Origin: Chara braunii
Taxonomy: Eukaryota > Streptophyta > Charophyceae > Charales > Characeae
Reading direction: 5' to 3'
Assembly: GCA_003427395.1 (NCBI GenBank)
Contig: BFEA01000003.1
Location: forward strand, 7,299,739-7,323,718
DNA length: 23,980 nt
Position 1 is the first letter of the stretch. The number at the start of each line of letters is the position of its first letter. Below, piece after piece: positions 1 through 10,782 of this stretch. The position numbers and the translations under genes were made by a program. The notes under the pieces were generated by a model. The model worked only from the letters and a program-made list of their open reading frames with translations. It was not told where the DNA came from and made no database searches.

Positions 1-15
1 TGTGTGTGTGTGTGT
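1..15. repeat. (TG)n microsatellite, left edge
   Basis: The window opens inside a TG dinucleotide tract, so its full length is unknown. It belongs to the general microsatellite richness of the region (GA at 17446, CT/GT at 21301, CA at 19361 and 19484). Confidence 0.9.
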
Positions 16-1441
16 TGCCATAATCGCTATACACTCAAAAAAAGCATGACTGTGCCGAACAGACTGTTTCGTCGGACTTTCACCGACTCATCAGGAGGTT
101 GAACCGCGACAGTCTGCCCCACCCCCAAATTCTTCGGGAACAGTCTAAAACTTGTAATTTCCCGACACGCAGAGAAATGCTATCAGATGCTTATCTGCCA
201 AACTGTGAGCAGGGTATTCTAACCCTAAAAAGTTTTGAGAGGATCTGAACAGTCCAGAAAAAAGCAAACAAAAATCAAATCCAAAATTCAATTAGAGAGT
301 ACATAAAGAGGGAAGAAAACCTCAACAAATGCTCGAAACGAAGCAAACTTTAAGATGAAAGAAACTCAAGATCACAAATTACATGTATCTATCCAATAGC
401 TCTGCCCACATTCTTTCATGTAGGCGAGTGTCAGGTAGCATCAAAGCACACGCGTATCTAAGTCTCACCCCGTCAATCAAATTTGCATCGGCTCACTTGT
501 TAGCATCAATACCATTTGCAGCAATCTCCCATCATAGGCCGGTGCGTGGAAAGGCAAGCGTCAGGTAGAGATAAAAATCACTCCGCATGCGAAAAGAACC
601 CCAACTCCAGCAGACAACCAATCTCGGATCTAACCCGACGCAGCAAAACAAACAGTGATTGTCATTGGCAAACATTCTTGTAATTAAGGCTCCAAATCTG
701 AAGACCGAACACGCAATAACACGTCAATCGTGATTACATATTGGTTGCAATTACTGTACGGAAGGGAGGCTGCACTAACGCAAAAAAACAATCATCCCAC
801 CCGGTGCACCACGCCACACCCACCGCCAACACGCACACAATCAGGCATGCAAGACAAGCTTCGTGCTCACAACGCATGAGCACGACCGTCATGGCCGTCG
901 GGGCAAGCTAGGTATGGTGATCATAGCCCAGGCAAACCCTGGCCCCACCGCCAGTAACTTTTTTGTCGCACTTTTTCCAGTCAATCCAGGTGACCATAAA
1001 GCCAACAGGCTGTCATGCAGGATTTGGTTGATATTTGCAATAAATAAAATAAATTAATTAAAGCAAGTCCCTTTCTGTTGTGTGCGTTTAGCTTCGAGCG
1101 AGACCCTTCAATTGCAGTCTTCCCCGGTTCCTGGTCTTAGGAATCTTTTATTTCGATTCGGAACAACAAATAATTATGCAAATAATAATCATAAAAGTCT
1201 CATACATCATGCATGCATCAATTTTGCCAATTTTCTAATTTTGAGAACAGTAACACGATTATCAGCGAATAAGATCATCAAACAAGGGCAATGTAGATGA
1301 AGTAAGACTGACTGACTCAAGCAAAGATAAGTAAATAAACGAGGGAAGAATGAGAACTCATAATAATCTCAGGGAGTACACGAGAAGAGAGCATGGTCGG
1401 CACTAGTCTCGAGTCCTCACTCATCCCTCCAAATCACACAC
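16..1441. other. non-coding stretch, no gene seen
   Basis: Every open frame here is short (under 80 codons) with random-looking composition, and no RNA gene is recognisable. The stretch is fairly AT-rich, with an A/T-only patch near 1040-1060. The only relationship I see is a 42-bp segment at 60-101 that is repeated in diverged form at 20562-20603. Confidence 0.6.
60..101 (+). repeat. dispersed repeat segment, copy 1
   Basis: This 42-bp segment matches 20562-20603 at 35 of 42 positions without gaps. The shared core reads GGACTTTCAC, then ACTCATCAG, then AGGTTG. No terminal repeats or tail are visible, so the two are probably fragments of a larger dispersed repeat of unknown class. Confidence 0.55.
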
Positions 1442-2172
1442 TCAATCTCTCATTTTACTATGTTTTTTTTGTGCTTCGAGCCATATCTCCGTACTCTCTG
1501 AGGCTGTGGCCTCTGGGTGTAGAGCCACTTGCAGGCTCTGAGCACTTCCACCCGAGGCCCATAGTACGAAAATCAACCATAGCACAAAACTCCTCCCGTA
1601 GAGTAGGGAGTGAGAGAAGATCCCCCGTCTGAGATGTCGGAACTCTGAAGGTTCAGTCACCACCTCATAATCAACTATTGTAGGCGAGATATACCTCTTG
1701 GCTAGATCAACCAGGTCTCCCCAACTAGAGTCATCCGTGAGAATGAAGGAGGCTTGGGATAGTCGGTGTAAAGCTTGGGTCCGAAGCTGTGGATCAGTTT
1801 TGTCTCGTTCTCATGAAGCTTTTTCTCTTTCTCTTCAAGATACCTGGCTATCGAGATCCAGACGGAGTCAAAGTACTCATGGGTTCCCTTCGTCAAGTAG
1901 ACCCTCTAGTCATAAATGGTACCCTCTGCAAACTCGGAATGAACCACAAAAACGGACAGGTCCTCCCGTTTGAAACCAACTGCACTGACGTACCTGAACC
2001 GGAAAGCATCTTTAGAAGCAACCTTGTTGAGACTGGCTAGGATAGTCCCCTGAATTGGAAAGGAGGTGATTGCCCTCATGTGCAAGGGAAGATAGAGAGG
2101 AATCAAAATAGCAGTGATGCTTGACTCAGAATAGCTTGATAGTATGTTGGGCGAGTGGTGTTGATGCTGGTA
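1442..2172 (-). pseudogene. decayed protein-coding remnant, unrecognised family
   Basis: One minus-strand frame is open from 2172 down to 1702 except for a single TAG at 1906-1908. It reads protein-like sequence, including FPIQGTILASLNKVASKDAF upstream of the TAG and HEYFDSVWISIARYLEEKEK after it. A second frame, open from 1810 to 1442, continues in the same style with LSQASFILTDDSSWGDLVDL and AKRYISPTIVDYEVV, so a frameshift probably lies between 1702 and 1810. Amphipathic and charged stretches alternate as in a folded protein, unlike the neighbouring shadow ORFs. I do not recognise the family. It could be a dead gene, a relic of a transposon protein, or exons joined by introns I cannot place. 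No convincing ATG opens it. Confidence 0.4.
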
Positions 2173-4627
2173 TTATTTTTGTTAATTTTTGACCTGCCAC
2201 TGTTGACAATGCCCTGAACGATGGAAAAATGTTCGCCCATACACTAATCTATTAGTTACCGACTGTCAACCATTTGTAAACAGAGAGCTTGAGTGATGAG
2301 TATCACTTGTTGATTTTGTTGTTGGAAAAGATGAGAGGAAGGTGGGTAACAATTTCACCTGAGCATAGCCTTGGCCCGTTCAACCGATTCTAGCATCGAG
2401 CCCATACTAAGTAACCTGCCATTATGATCATAAAAGTAGAATACGTATTCGATATATAAATCTTCCCCTCAGCTCTGTCAACTGTGTTTTCCCTCAAGAT
2501 TTACATGCCCGACAACATGTCATGCGTCGCCTCTGCCTCCCAGCCCTCCTATTCGCATCTACCGAAACTACCCCCGATCACCAACACCTCTGAGTCTCTG
2601 ATGTTTCCCTTGTCCCTAACTCAGGACCGCCCAACGAGTAGTAGAGGGAAAGGAAGGGGAGAGTTGCCTCGTGCGATCGGGTGGTTATCAGGTGTCGATC
2701 TCGGAGCTTGTTGTGAAGGCATTTGCTGGTTATCGTTGGTTAAGGTGGTAGATGACAGTAATCAACTACAACTGACCCTGACTGAAGATCAATGACTGTA
2801 TCTCAGAGGACGAGACGCTGTCATGTAACGACCGTAGTCTGTTGATGGGTTACTAAAGGTTTGGGAGCAGGTTGGTAAAGGCCAGAATAAAGGTCAATCA
2901 AAGTTTCCCCGTTTGTTGAAGCAGGGGGCAACTTGTCCAAAAAAGACTGGGGGGAACTTCAGCGACACTCATGATTGGATCGTACAGAGGGATCTTAACT
3001 CTCAATTAAAGGTCATTGGCCCACGCACATAACGGATAGAGATTCCAAGAAAAAGAAAAAAAAATAGTCGGCCTCAGTTACCATTTTCCACTAACCCAAA
3101 TTGCTAAGCACGTGTTGAGATAGTCTGAGATCAGTTGTCGAAGTGGATTGCCCGCTCGAGCACTATGCCGGTTCCTTGTCGTATGATTACAACAGAAAAT
3201 GCATCAGGTCCAGCATGATTGCTCTCAGTAGTAGCCAATCTAGAGGATGCTTGTTCATAAGTCATAAAGGACTCGCGCGAAAACTCACTTCTCGTGGCAC
3301 TGCCCTGGGCTTAGCGTCCAAGCCGTGGTCATCGGAGCAGAGACCCAAAAGTACTGGGTCAGGGGAAAGTCATTCTGAATGCAAGACGGATCCAGACATG
3401 GATCGTCCGATCATGGCAAGGGACAAATCCCCACTCAACTCAATAACTTGGGACGACACCCCCCCAGGGTGCTCAAATGTCTAACCAACGATTTGGGGTT
3501 TGTTTATATTTCGCAAGAGGTTTTGACTTAGTTAGACTGCGTCATGATTACACTTGCAATTTTTGTTTTCAAGCGAGTATGGGCTGCTTATAAACAAAAT
3601 TTCCAGGCGGCTGGGTACACCTGCGAACCACGAATAATTAAGGAGAATCACAAAGTCTGTTTTAATCAGTGGTGTGTATTTGTGGTACCTCCTGACTGCG
3701 AAGCAAGCCTGCAACATCCATCGTGACTAGCCTCTAGTCGTGTAGCCTCCTAGTCTCAGGAATAGGGGAAGACGAAACGCGCCAAGAGTCTGTGCCTTGA
3801 CAAAGAAACTCGTCTCGGCATCTCGTAACGGGTGGGTAATCCGTTATCGTCTCGATCTGATTAATCAATCTCTAACCGACACCCGAGGCGTCGATCCCCA
3901 CGAATACTAGTCCCAGTTAAGCAAGAATTTTGCAATTATATAAGTTATTTTCCTCAATTGTCGTTTCCTTTCCTTGCAGCTCATTACTCAGCCTCAACAC
4001 TCAAAGAAAACATCCTAATTCATTGAGGGTGAGGTTTAGACCGATGATCTTGCCTGACGACCATGTACCCGTAAACTTGCAGAGGCGCCTGTGGGTTCAT
4101 AAGGACAAGCCTACGCTTACGTGCCCACGTTCATCCATGTGGTCACAGATCAATACAATCATACATTCGTACAGTCGTCTCATTACAAACCGGTGTTGTT
4201 GCATACTCGTTCAATCGCGGGGAATGACTGTTGTCTCATGCGGCCGCACGCTCATATGATTCCACGAACACCTAGTATTGGGGTTGCAAGATTCCTTGAA
4301 GGTGTAAATCAAAACTTTGACAACGACTATATCTGGTTTAGAACGCTAGTTCTTACAAAACGGAGAGCCATCGTCTGGGCTACACAAGGAAATCTGAGAA
4401 CATCACGCGAAACAATGCTTAACTCACTTTGCTTCACGTCTCTGTGTTGCCATCCCCCTTGACTTGCCCCCTATAACTGCTAATTAGACGACATCATCCG
4501 AGTAGCAGACATACACTCACTGGCATTAGCCGTCTAGTTTCTTGGAAAAGCCAAGTGAACGCACGTTGTGAGGTACTCACATATAGCTCATGGTGATGGC
4601 ATCTGACCACAGCGGACTTTGCGGGGT
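2173..4627. other. non-coding stretch, no gene seen
   Basis: Open frames here are short or begin at non-ATG codons. A TATA-like GATATATAAAT lies near 2450, upstream of a frame that starts only at GTG (2484), so I do not call a gene. The frame at 3143-3484 also lacks an ATG start and shows no motif. No tRNA, snRNA, terminal repeat or long tandem repeat is visible. Confidence 0.55.
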
Positions 4628-4960
4628 TCATCCATAGCACTGGTCAAGTCCAACGAGCTCACAATACTTTCCTCTCAACCACATTCCTATGTCCATCACA
4701 CTGAGAGTTTCATTTTGAGAAAAAGGCCATTCCAAGTCATTACAGGGGATGAGAAGGGGGGGGAGGCAGTGATGCATAGCACCGACGAAATGCGGGCCAA
4801 TCATGTGGCCAACAGTAAACATAACCAACATACAACTCCGTTTACCGACGGCATCCCCAACAAAAAAAAACTTAGACATCCCCCGCGCACCTCTCAAAAG
4901 GCCCAGTTCAAACCATGGGTAAGCTTCGCCTATAACCCTGCGAACAAATACCTATCCACT
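4628..4960 (-). CDS. possible exon or ORF remnant, unknown
   Basis: A minus-strand frame is open for about 110 codons, with residues such as VIGEAYPWFELGLLRG, then MFTVGHMIGPHFVGAMHHC, then MDIGMWLRGKYCELVGL. The middle is rich in hydrophobic residues and His. A CAG at the upstream edge of the open stretch (TTCGCAG before GGTTATAGG) could be a splice acceptor. The plus strand is open over nearly the same span, which weakens the coding case. I recognise no domain, and this may be chance or a decayed coding fragment. Confidence 0.15.
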
Positions 4961-6299
4961 GTTAATCATACTATTACCATGGGCTGCTCTGGTCCACTCT
5001 GAGATTCCCCAATCCTCGTAGAGTCCTCGTAAAGTGGGATGGAACTCGTTGGCAAAAGGATGAAGCCCGTGGCGGGTTGCCAATCACAACCAGTAGGTTG
5101 TCGTCAATGGTTGGGGCCACGCGTGCCTCCAACACCTCTTACACACCCAATCATGCTACCATGTCTCAGCGCAGCTACGAACAAGTCTCATCAATAGGCA
5201 GAAGCGTCGACTGAGCACTCCATATGAAGCCTAGTCCTTTTTGCGACACTCTTCTTACCAGTACGACAATTCCCCCTTCTCTCTCCCATTGGTTAATCAG
5301 GGCGATTCACTGGGATTTGTTACCTCTTGATAGCAGCGACCAGTGGAGATATGACATCCCTTGCTCATAGTTACCCGTGCCTTACTTTATACGTCCTTCC
5401 AACCCGCTGTAATCAAAGGAGAGGCCAGTGTCATAGGGCGATCTGAATTGCACAACAACAAGGTCGGCATCAATCTCAAAGGAGCATTAAGAAGAGCCCC
5501 CTTCCCTCTTGCTCCTCTCGGCAGTAACCGCCTAGTAGTCTCCAATCCTGCAGTCGTCGATTGTCGCTCGGGGGGTCTTGCACAGTCCCGTCTCAGTGTT
5601 CCCTTTTCAGTCCCATTATTCCAGTGACAAAGAGGTCCGAGCCGCAAACCCAGTTGTTATCAGTGAAACAGGGGCATGACCATTCAAGCATGTCGTCTCT
5701 CCTGCAGTTACTGTTGTCGCACACACCTTCCTTCTTGTCTCTACTGCCCATGCACGGCTTCGCCTTTTCACTTATATCCGGACTCGTCCCTTGACATCCC
5801 CTCTCGCGCATCCCCGCCCTCTCTTTTCTCTGTCTCGGCAACACGCTCGTCTAATCTCTCACTCTATCGCTCTTGTATGTGTCCCTTCTCGTCCGTCGAC
5901 ACGGGTTGACTTCTGAGCCCCTCCTCTTTTACGCTTGAGCTTTGCCGTCATGCGTGTCACCGCTCATGTGCACATTGGTTGACGCGTTATCACGCTGGTC
6001 ACGCATGGAGTGCACGGACGATGTATAGCAGCCCTCCCCTCATTTGTTCACTCAAGAAGAGCTACATCGTCAGACACGGATCCAGAAGCGCAAGTGCGCA
6101 CTCACACTGCGACCATGACGAAAAAGGAGACGCCCCCTCCTAGGTGCATGGCGGTGTCTCTGAGCGAGCGGCGTCTGCCCATTTCTTTTTCCCGTGACCG
6201 CCCGCCTGTTCCCACGTGTTGACTTCTGCTCCTCCCCTCTCTCATTCTTCATTGTGCCTCGTAGTTGTCCCCCCTTCTTTCTGTAACCACCTTACCCTC
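4961..6299. other. non-coding, pyrimidine-rich stretch
   Basis: No gene is supported. From about 5480 to 6300 the plus strand is strongly C/T-rich, which suppresses stop codons and yields many overlapping frames under 90 codons on both strands. None shows a motif, consistent spacing or a convincing start. Confidence 0.5.
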
Positions 6300-6782
6300 T
6301 CAGTCTTGTCGTCGTCGCGAGTTGGCCTCTCGGCCACTCTCTACAAGCTTGGTCGGCGGGTGGTCCTTCCGCCACTGGTCCAGCCCATGCCAGGATTGAG
6401 TCTCCGCATTCAAGTCACGGGCGTCGCTCTCAGCTTCGGTATCCCGATCCAAATGTTGTTGCTCCCGCTCCGCAGTATCGGTAGATGTCTCCGCCTCCAA
6501 GTAAGATATGGTCACCTTCACCTCGTCTGTGACCCCGTCCCTCCTGCATCTTCTCTCGGCCCGGTCCTTAGCCTCCGTGATCGCCAACTGCAGGCCCTGA
6601 TCTGCCCTTATTTCTTCTTCCTTTCCCCCTTCTACGTTTATCTTCAATCTTGCCCCTCGGTTACCGTGGCTATAGTCCAATATGGCCATCACTGTAGGCC
6701 CTTCTCCGGACATCCTCTCCCACCTCCAAAGGAACTGGAGGCACCTTGGCCTGTAGCCATACAGCCCACTGCTGCGCACCAT
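6300..6782 (-). CDS. hypothetical 160-aa charged ORF
   Basis: This ATG-initiated minus-strand ORF has its start at 6780-6782 and a second in-frame Met around residue 24 (RMSGEGPTVM). The product is rich in Glu, Asp and Arg, with stretches such as NVEGGKEEEIRADQGLQLAI and TSTDTAEREQQHLDRDTEAE that could form a helix or coiled coil. No catalytic motif, signal peptide or membrane span is visible. The plus strand is open across the same bases (206 codons), because the region is purine-rich on the minus strand, so the length may be a composition effect. It could equally be a fragment of a gag-like protein. No neighbour supports a role. Confidence 0.25.
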   Translation of the reverse strand: MVRSSGLYGYRPRCLQFLWRWERMSGEGPTVMAILDYSHGNRGARLKINVEGGKEEEIRADQGLQLAITEAKDRAERRCRRDGVTDEVKVTISYLEAETSTDTAEREQQHLDRDTEAESDARDLNAETQSWHGLDQWRKDHPPTKLVESGREANSRRRQD

Positions 6783-8785
6783 GATCGGGCCCTTTTAAAG
6801 CAGATGATATACACTACCTGGCCACTGACCCCCTAATAACAGTCGCTGGGCAGCCGCACACGCAGACTATCTGCCACACGCTCACCACGTCGCCTAGTCC
6901 CCTCTCCTCGATTCACCAATACTCGGCGTTGGTAAGACTGCTCGTACCCAAATAGCCGAAGGCCAATCCCTCTTTTCTCTTATAGGATCGCTGCACCTCG
7001 ACCCCTGCACTTTAAATAAGGGATTCAAACATCCTTTTTTATTTCTACATTTAAAGAAAACCACTTTTTAAAAGGAGAAGAGTAGGGCAAACTTTAAAAT
7101 TAAAGAAGGAAAAACGCGAGGCTGAATCCCAACGGTCTCCTCTGGCATGAAGTGACCTGAAAGCTCGACGCGACAATCCCATAATGGGATACCAGCGATT
7201 TTTCTCCTTTTCTCAAAAGAGATCTACGGACTTCCCTTGATGGGTACCCGCGGCCGATGGCAAGGAGGGGACTCATGAGATCCTATGAGGTGATGAGCCT
7301 CCTACCGACGCAGCCGCAGGTGCTCCCATTTTGTGGACCTGACACTCCCTGCTCCCTACCGGTTAGGCTCATGGCGACTGAATCGAGAAGGTCAGGCAGA
7401 TTAAGCCACCCATAAACCATTACTGGCTTCGGAAATAGACCGTCTGCCCCCTCCTTCCGCTGGAACGACAGAGGGGAATAAAACTCAAAAGACAGCTAAT
7501 GATAACAATAATAACAACAATAATAACAATAATAATGATAATAACAACTGTAAAAAGAAGGGAAAATGGCACTTCAAATCTCACCAAAACCATCAGACGC
7601 CCAGGCGCTAGGACAACGATCCAAATCTAAGCACGAATCCGAAGCTCAGCACTCAACCTTTTCTCCTTCCTTTCCTTTTTTTCTTTCTTTTTCTTTGCAT
7701 TTTACCCTTTTCTGACGGTGACCGTCACCTGGCGCGCGGTTGAGAAATCCGAGCCGGCTATTGCTATCCCATCCCTGCACTCAGCCCAGATCACGGCCAT
7801 TAGAGCTCAGCACGCGGCAGAGTAGACCGTGCTACCCCCTTTTCTATCGCACTGGCAAAACCCGACAATCGCTTTATCGACAGGCTGGTCCATTGCAGGG
7901 CAGAGCACCGAGCCTGTGCAGTACCACTGGGTGCCCAATAGCAGGGCCTGTCAATTCTGCAAGACCCAACGGACTGGTACCAACTTGCAGCGAAGGTATG
8001 CGGGCAGGCAACCCACACGCAAAAGTGAGTGAGCGAGTGCCTAGTACGTAGCGAAGGGCCGGGACACCGCGCCCTCCGACATAATACCAAACCCCCGCCC
8101 AGCGTCCCCGCTGGGCAGAATAACACACCAGTTAGTATAAAGGAAATAGCGATAGCATCATTCTCATTCATTCTTGCAGTGTGAATCATAAGGAAGTTCA
8201 CAAAGAACTCCATCACCAACGAAGATGGAGTATTTCCAGAAGAAATTTGAGGCGCTCTATGGCACCCCAAGTCTCTCCTCTCCCCCGTACTCCCCCAGAG
8301 CCCCCACGACCCTCGTGGCAAGCAAGGCGTTAGTGCCCGTCTCGTCGCCCTTTATTCCATGCGTGGCTCCTTCTTTGCCCCCGCTTAACAGTTGCACTCT
8401 CTGCTGCATTTTCTTCCTGCTCGCTTTGCTCCAAGCAGAGTTCATGGTTATCTTTTACATCTTGTATAAGCACGAGGTCCTCTATTCAAACTTGCGAGTC
8501 TTTTTCCTTCTCTTGATTTCCTAGTTCATTCCATACCCCATAGCGTCCTTGGCTTAAGAGTTTGAATACCTTGCGGTTGGGGATGCAGGTTCCTCGTGAA
8601 CCAGGCCACTCCAAAAGCCACCGCGGTGCGACCCCAAGTTTTTTATTATTGAAGATTGGTACTTGAGAACATATTGAAGAAACAAACGAAATTTGAAGAG
8701 AGATTTCTCTCTTTTCTTTTAATTTGATAGTTTCACGTTTTCATTGACAAGGATAGGGAGCAATATCCATTTGTATTAGCAATTT
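6783..8785. other. non-coding stretch with AT-rich and A/C-rich patches
   Basis: No gene is supported. The span includes an A/T-rich patch near 7020-7100, an AAT/AAC repeat at 7498-7548, a T/C-rich run near 7665-7700 and a short perfect palindrome GGTGACCGTCACC near 7727. Frames at 7740-8051 (+) and 7800-8321 (-) are open but overlap each other, lack motifs, and the latter starts at TTG. They look like shadows of GC-rich sequence. Confidence 0.5.
7498..7548 (+). repeat. AAT/AAC trinucleotide repeat
   Basis: About 50 bp consist almost entirely of AAT and AAC triplets with a few GAT interruptions. It is an imperfect microsatellite with no coding context. Confidence 0.85.
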
Positions 8786-9328
8786 TCATAGGAGTTTTTT
8801 TAGCTTGGCAAGTACCGGAGAGGGAGTTTTCAGAGAATGGCATAGGTTCAACCCAGTAACCTTCGGATAAGGCACGGGATGCGGCAGTTTCTTTGGGACT
8901 TCGTAGCAGAAGGGGCATTGAACTTGGTGCCGAGCCGCCGTGGTGCTGCCATTGTGCAGCATATGAGCAGCGGGGGATCGCGTAGGCGCAGCTGCGTTCG
9001 TGCTGCGTGGTGGCGAAGCTTGCCGGCGGAGTGGCGGAGGCGATGAGCATGGGAGCGTGCGGGCGTCTGTGTGTGTCTCGTCAAAGGAACACTGCCATGT
9101 TCCTGCCATGTCCTGTTCTTGGCCGATAGTCGTTGGTAATCCCTTTGTACTGTGTAGGGCTGTCGAGTGATGTGTGGGCCACTGCCCACACATCAGAATA
9201 TGAAAATTGCCAGGGGTTTTGCCCTCTGATATGAAAACTTTTACTGACATTTCGCTGTCGTGGAGAATGACAGTGACGAACTCGATGGAATATGTGGAGA
9301 AATTGGTTTGTGCCCTCTTCGGCTGCAT
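8786..9328 (-). CDS. hypothetical 180-aa ORF, doubtful
   Basis: This minus-strand ORF starts at a true ATG (9326-9328). The first 50 residues look protein-like (YSIEFVTVILHDSEMSVKVF), whereas the rest is Pro/Ser/Arg-rich (RRQASPPRSTNAAAPTRSPA) with a CPFC pair near residue 139. Two other frames on the same strand are open over much of the span, and a perfect 12-bp hairpin (9168-9195) lies inside it. I recognise no family. Chance or a repeat-derived ORF is the more likely explanation. Confidence 0.2.
   Translation of the reverse strand: MQPKRAQTNFSTYSIEFVTVILHDSEMSVKVFISEGKTPGNFHILMCGQWPTHHSTALHSTKGLPTTIGQEQDMAGTWQCSFDETHTDARTLPCSSPPPLRRQASPPRSTNAAAPTRSPAAHMLHNGSTTAARHQVQCPFCYEVPKKLPHPVPYPKVTGLNLCHSLKTPSPVLAKLKKLL
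9168..9195. repeat. perfect 12-bp inverted repeat, 4-nt loop
   Basis: TGATGTGTGGGC is followed by CACT and then its exact reverse complement GCCCACACATCA. It is a perfect hairpin in otherwise unremarkable sequence. No T-tract follows, so there is no reason to call it a terminator. Confidence 0.9.
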
Positions 9329-9532
9329 CTGGTGGCGGTCTCATTCTTACCACTTGACGAGTATAGCTGAGGCGCACACAGAGACGCGTCAGTTGATCGT
9401 GCATTAGCCACGTTATGCAACCACGACGTGGACTACCGATCGGCAGGTACAACGAAAAAAGAAGGGGGATGGAACCTTCTCCAGTAGCCTGACGGTTCCC
9501 GGTAGGATACTCCCCTTGCGGGACTACTTTTT

Positions 9533-9632
9533 TCAGATACTTGTGCGGATCCTCCGCAGAGGTACCGGTACATGTGCAGGGGCCATGCTAATCTTCGCTG
9601 TATCGTTCTGGTTTTAACCAACGCCTCGAAGG
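9533..9632 (-). pseudogene. divergent U6 snRNA-like sequence
   Basis: Read on the minus strand, this matches the U6 core: AACGATACAGCGAAG followed by ATTAGCATGGCCCCTGC. The 5' end GCCTTCGAGGC still forms a small stem-loop where U6 has GTCCCTTCGGGGAC. The invariant ACAGAGA box is altered to ACAGCGA. About 20 nt containing the palindrome GTACCGGTAC are inserted after CCCCTGC, and beyond that only a loose echo of the U6 3' half remains (GCGGAGGATCCGCACAAG). U6 normally acts in the spliceosome catalytic core. With a changed ACAGAGA box and the insertion, this copy is most likely a decayed pseudogene. Confidence 0.6.
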
Positions 9633-9846
9633 CCTATCGTTTCGTTTTTCATTTTACTTTTTTGGAAACATGGACAAAAGCATGCAGTACCATTTCTTTC
9701 TCCATTTTACATTATGGAAATTATGGAGAAAAAGCTTTCAGCACATGGCCCCGGGTACTTGCCAGGGCACTCGGTTGTTTAATCCGCAGGAGGAGGCAGG
9801 AGGGATTTGGGTAAGAGAGTGTCAGGGTGGTCCAGGTCCCCTCCAG

Positions 9847-9984
9847 GGGTCCACCCTATTTAAATAGACAGGGGGCTAGCAGGTAGGAGTACGGGTCCAC
9901 ACTATTCAAATAGACAGGGGATTAGCAGGTAGGAGTAAGGGTCCACCCTATTCAAATAGACAGGGGGTTAGCAGGTAGGAGTAG
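9847..9984 (+). repeat. 46-bp tandem repeat, 3 units
   Basis: Three consecutive units begin at 9847, 9893 and 9939, each starting GGGTCCAC and containing CTATT(T/C)AAATAGACAGGGG and AGCAGGTAGGAGTA. The first unit carries the perfect palindrome CTATTTAAATAG, and the other two have one change in it. The array stops 8 bp before the target-site duplication of the large retroposon that follows. Confidence 0.9.
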
Positions 9985-10601
9985 ACTAAGTTAGAACATG
10001 GGGCTTGGCTGAGCAAGTGGCCTTTGGCTCAGTGGTTAGGGCACCGGTTGTCAATGCGCATTGTGGTCTGAGTTTGCGGGTTCAAAACTCCGCACCTCTG
10101 CGCAGAGACACCGGCAGGCGTTTACATAACGCATGGTCACTTGCATACCCCCTTGGGCTGTCCATGGGGTTATCTGGATGGTTGCACACTTGTCCCTTAC
10201 TCAAGCTCAGCGTAGCACATGTTCGAACCATTCGAGACTGTAGTTCGGTAGGTTACACTGGTTAGTGATAAGCATGAGGTTCGGGGTTCGTGGTTTCATA
10301 GCGAAAAAATGAGTTCACAAATAAACATTGTGGGGATGCACTCTAGGGGTGTGGGCGGTCGATAACGTGGTATTGGTTACCTTAGGGCTCAGCTTGGGGG
10401 AGGGCATGGGTTCTAGGTGGGATTTGATCGGGGACTGCCAGTGCGCTGGGGGGAGGGTTGGTTGGACATTATCCTTACTGAAGGGTTGGGGCCCCTGCGG
10501 AAGTGGATGTCTTAGGGGTCCTCTGGGTTGACATAGAGCTGGGATAGGCCCTGATGGAGGATATCGTCGGGGAACCTGCATTAGGGGCTGTCTTAGGGGG
10601 T

Positions 10602-10731
10602 GAAGGTTGGTCTTTTTTTTTTTTTTTTTTTTTTTTGCAAAACAAACCCCTCCAGTGCTAGAGATGCTGGTAAGAGCAAACACCGCTAGCACCGGGGGAG
10701 AGGCTCCATCTATTGGTGGGAAGGTTGGTCT
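10602..10731 (-). mobile_element. nested hairpin retroposon with 12-bp TSD
   Basis: GAAGGTTGGTCT occurs at 10602-10613 and 10720-10731 and flanks a 106-bp insert. The insert is on the minus strand: read that way, it begins CCACCAATAGATGGAGCC, forms a hairpin, and ends in a poly(A) tract (T run to 10636). The hairpin arms are 10647-10661 and 10686-10700, with 12 Watson-Crick pairs and one G-U pair out of 15. The 24-nt loop contains CTCTTACCA on the minus strand. It is inserted inside the 1.65-kb retroposon and is therefore younger. A related copy lies at 19720-19833. No A/B box is seen on the minus strand, so its transcription signal is unknown. Confidence 0.75.
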
Positions 10732-10782
10732 ATTGCCTGCATGAAGAATACTGTCAGATTAGGATACCCCAGAGTAGCTCCT

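Noticed and set aside
2484-2795. Plus-strand ORF of 103 codons downstream of a TATA-like motif
   Set aside because: It opens only at a GTG, has no motif, and the TATA-like sequence lies in AT-rich DNA.
3143-3484. Plus-strand ORF of 113 codons
   Set aside because: Non-ATG start, no recognisable domain or biased composition.
8848-9452. Additional overlapping minus-strand ORFs of 113 and 123 codons
   Set aside because: They overlap the 180-codon frame in other phases and show no motif; the region simply has few stops.
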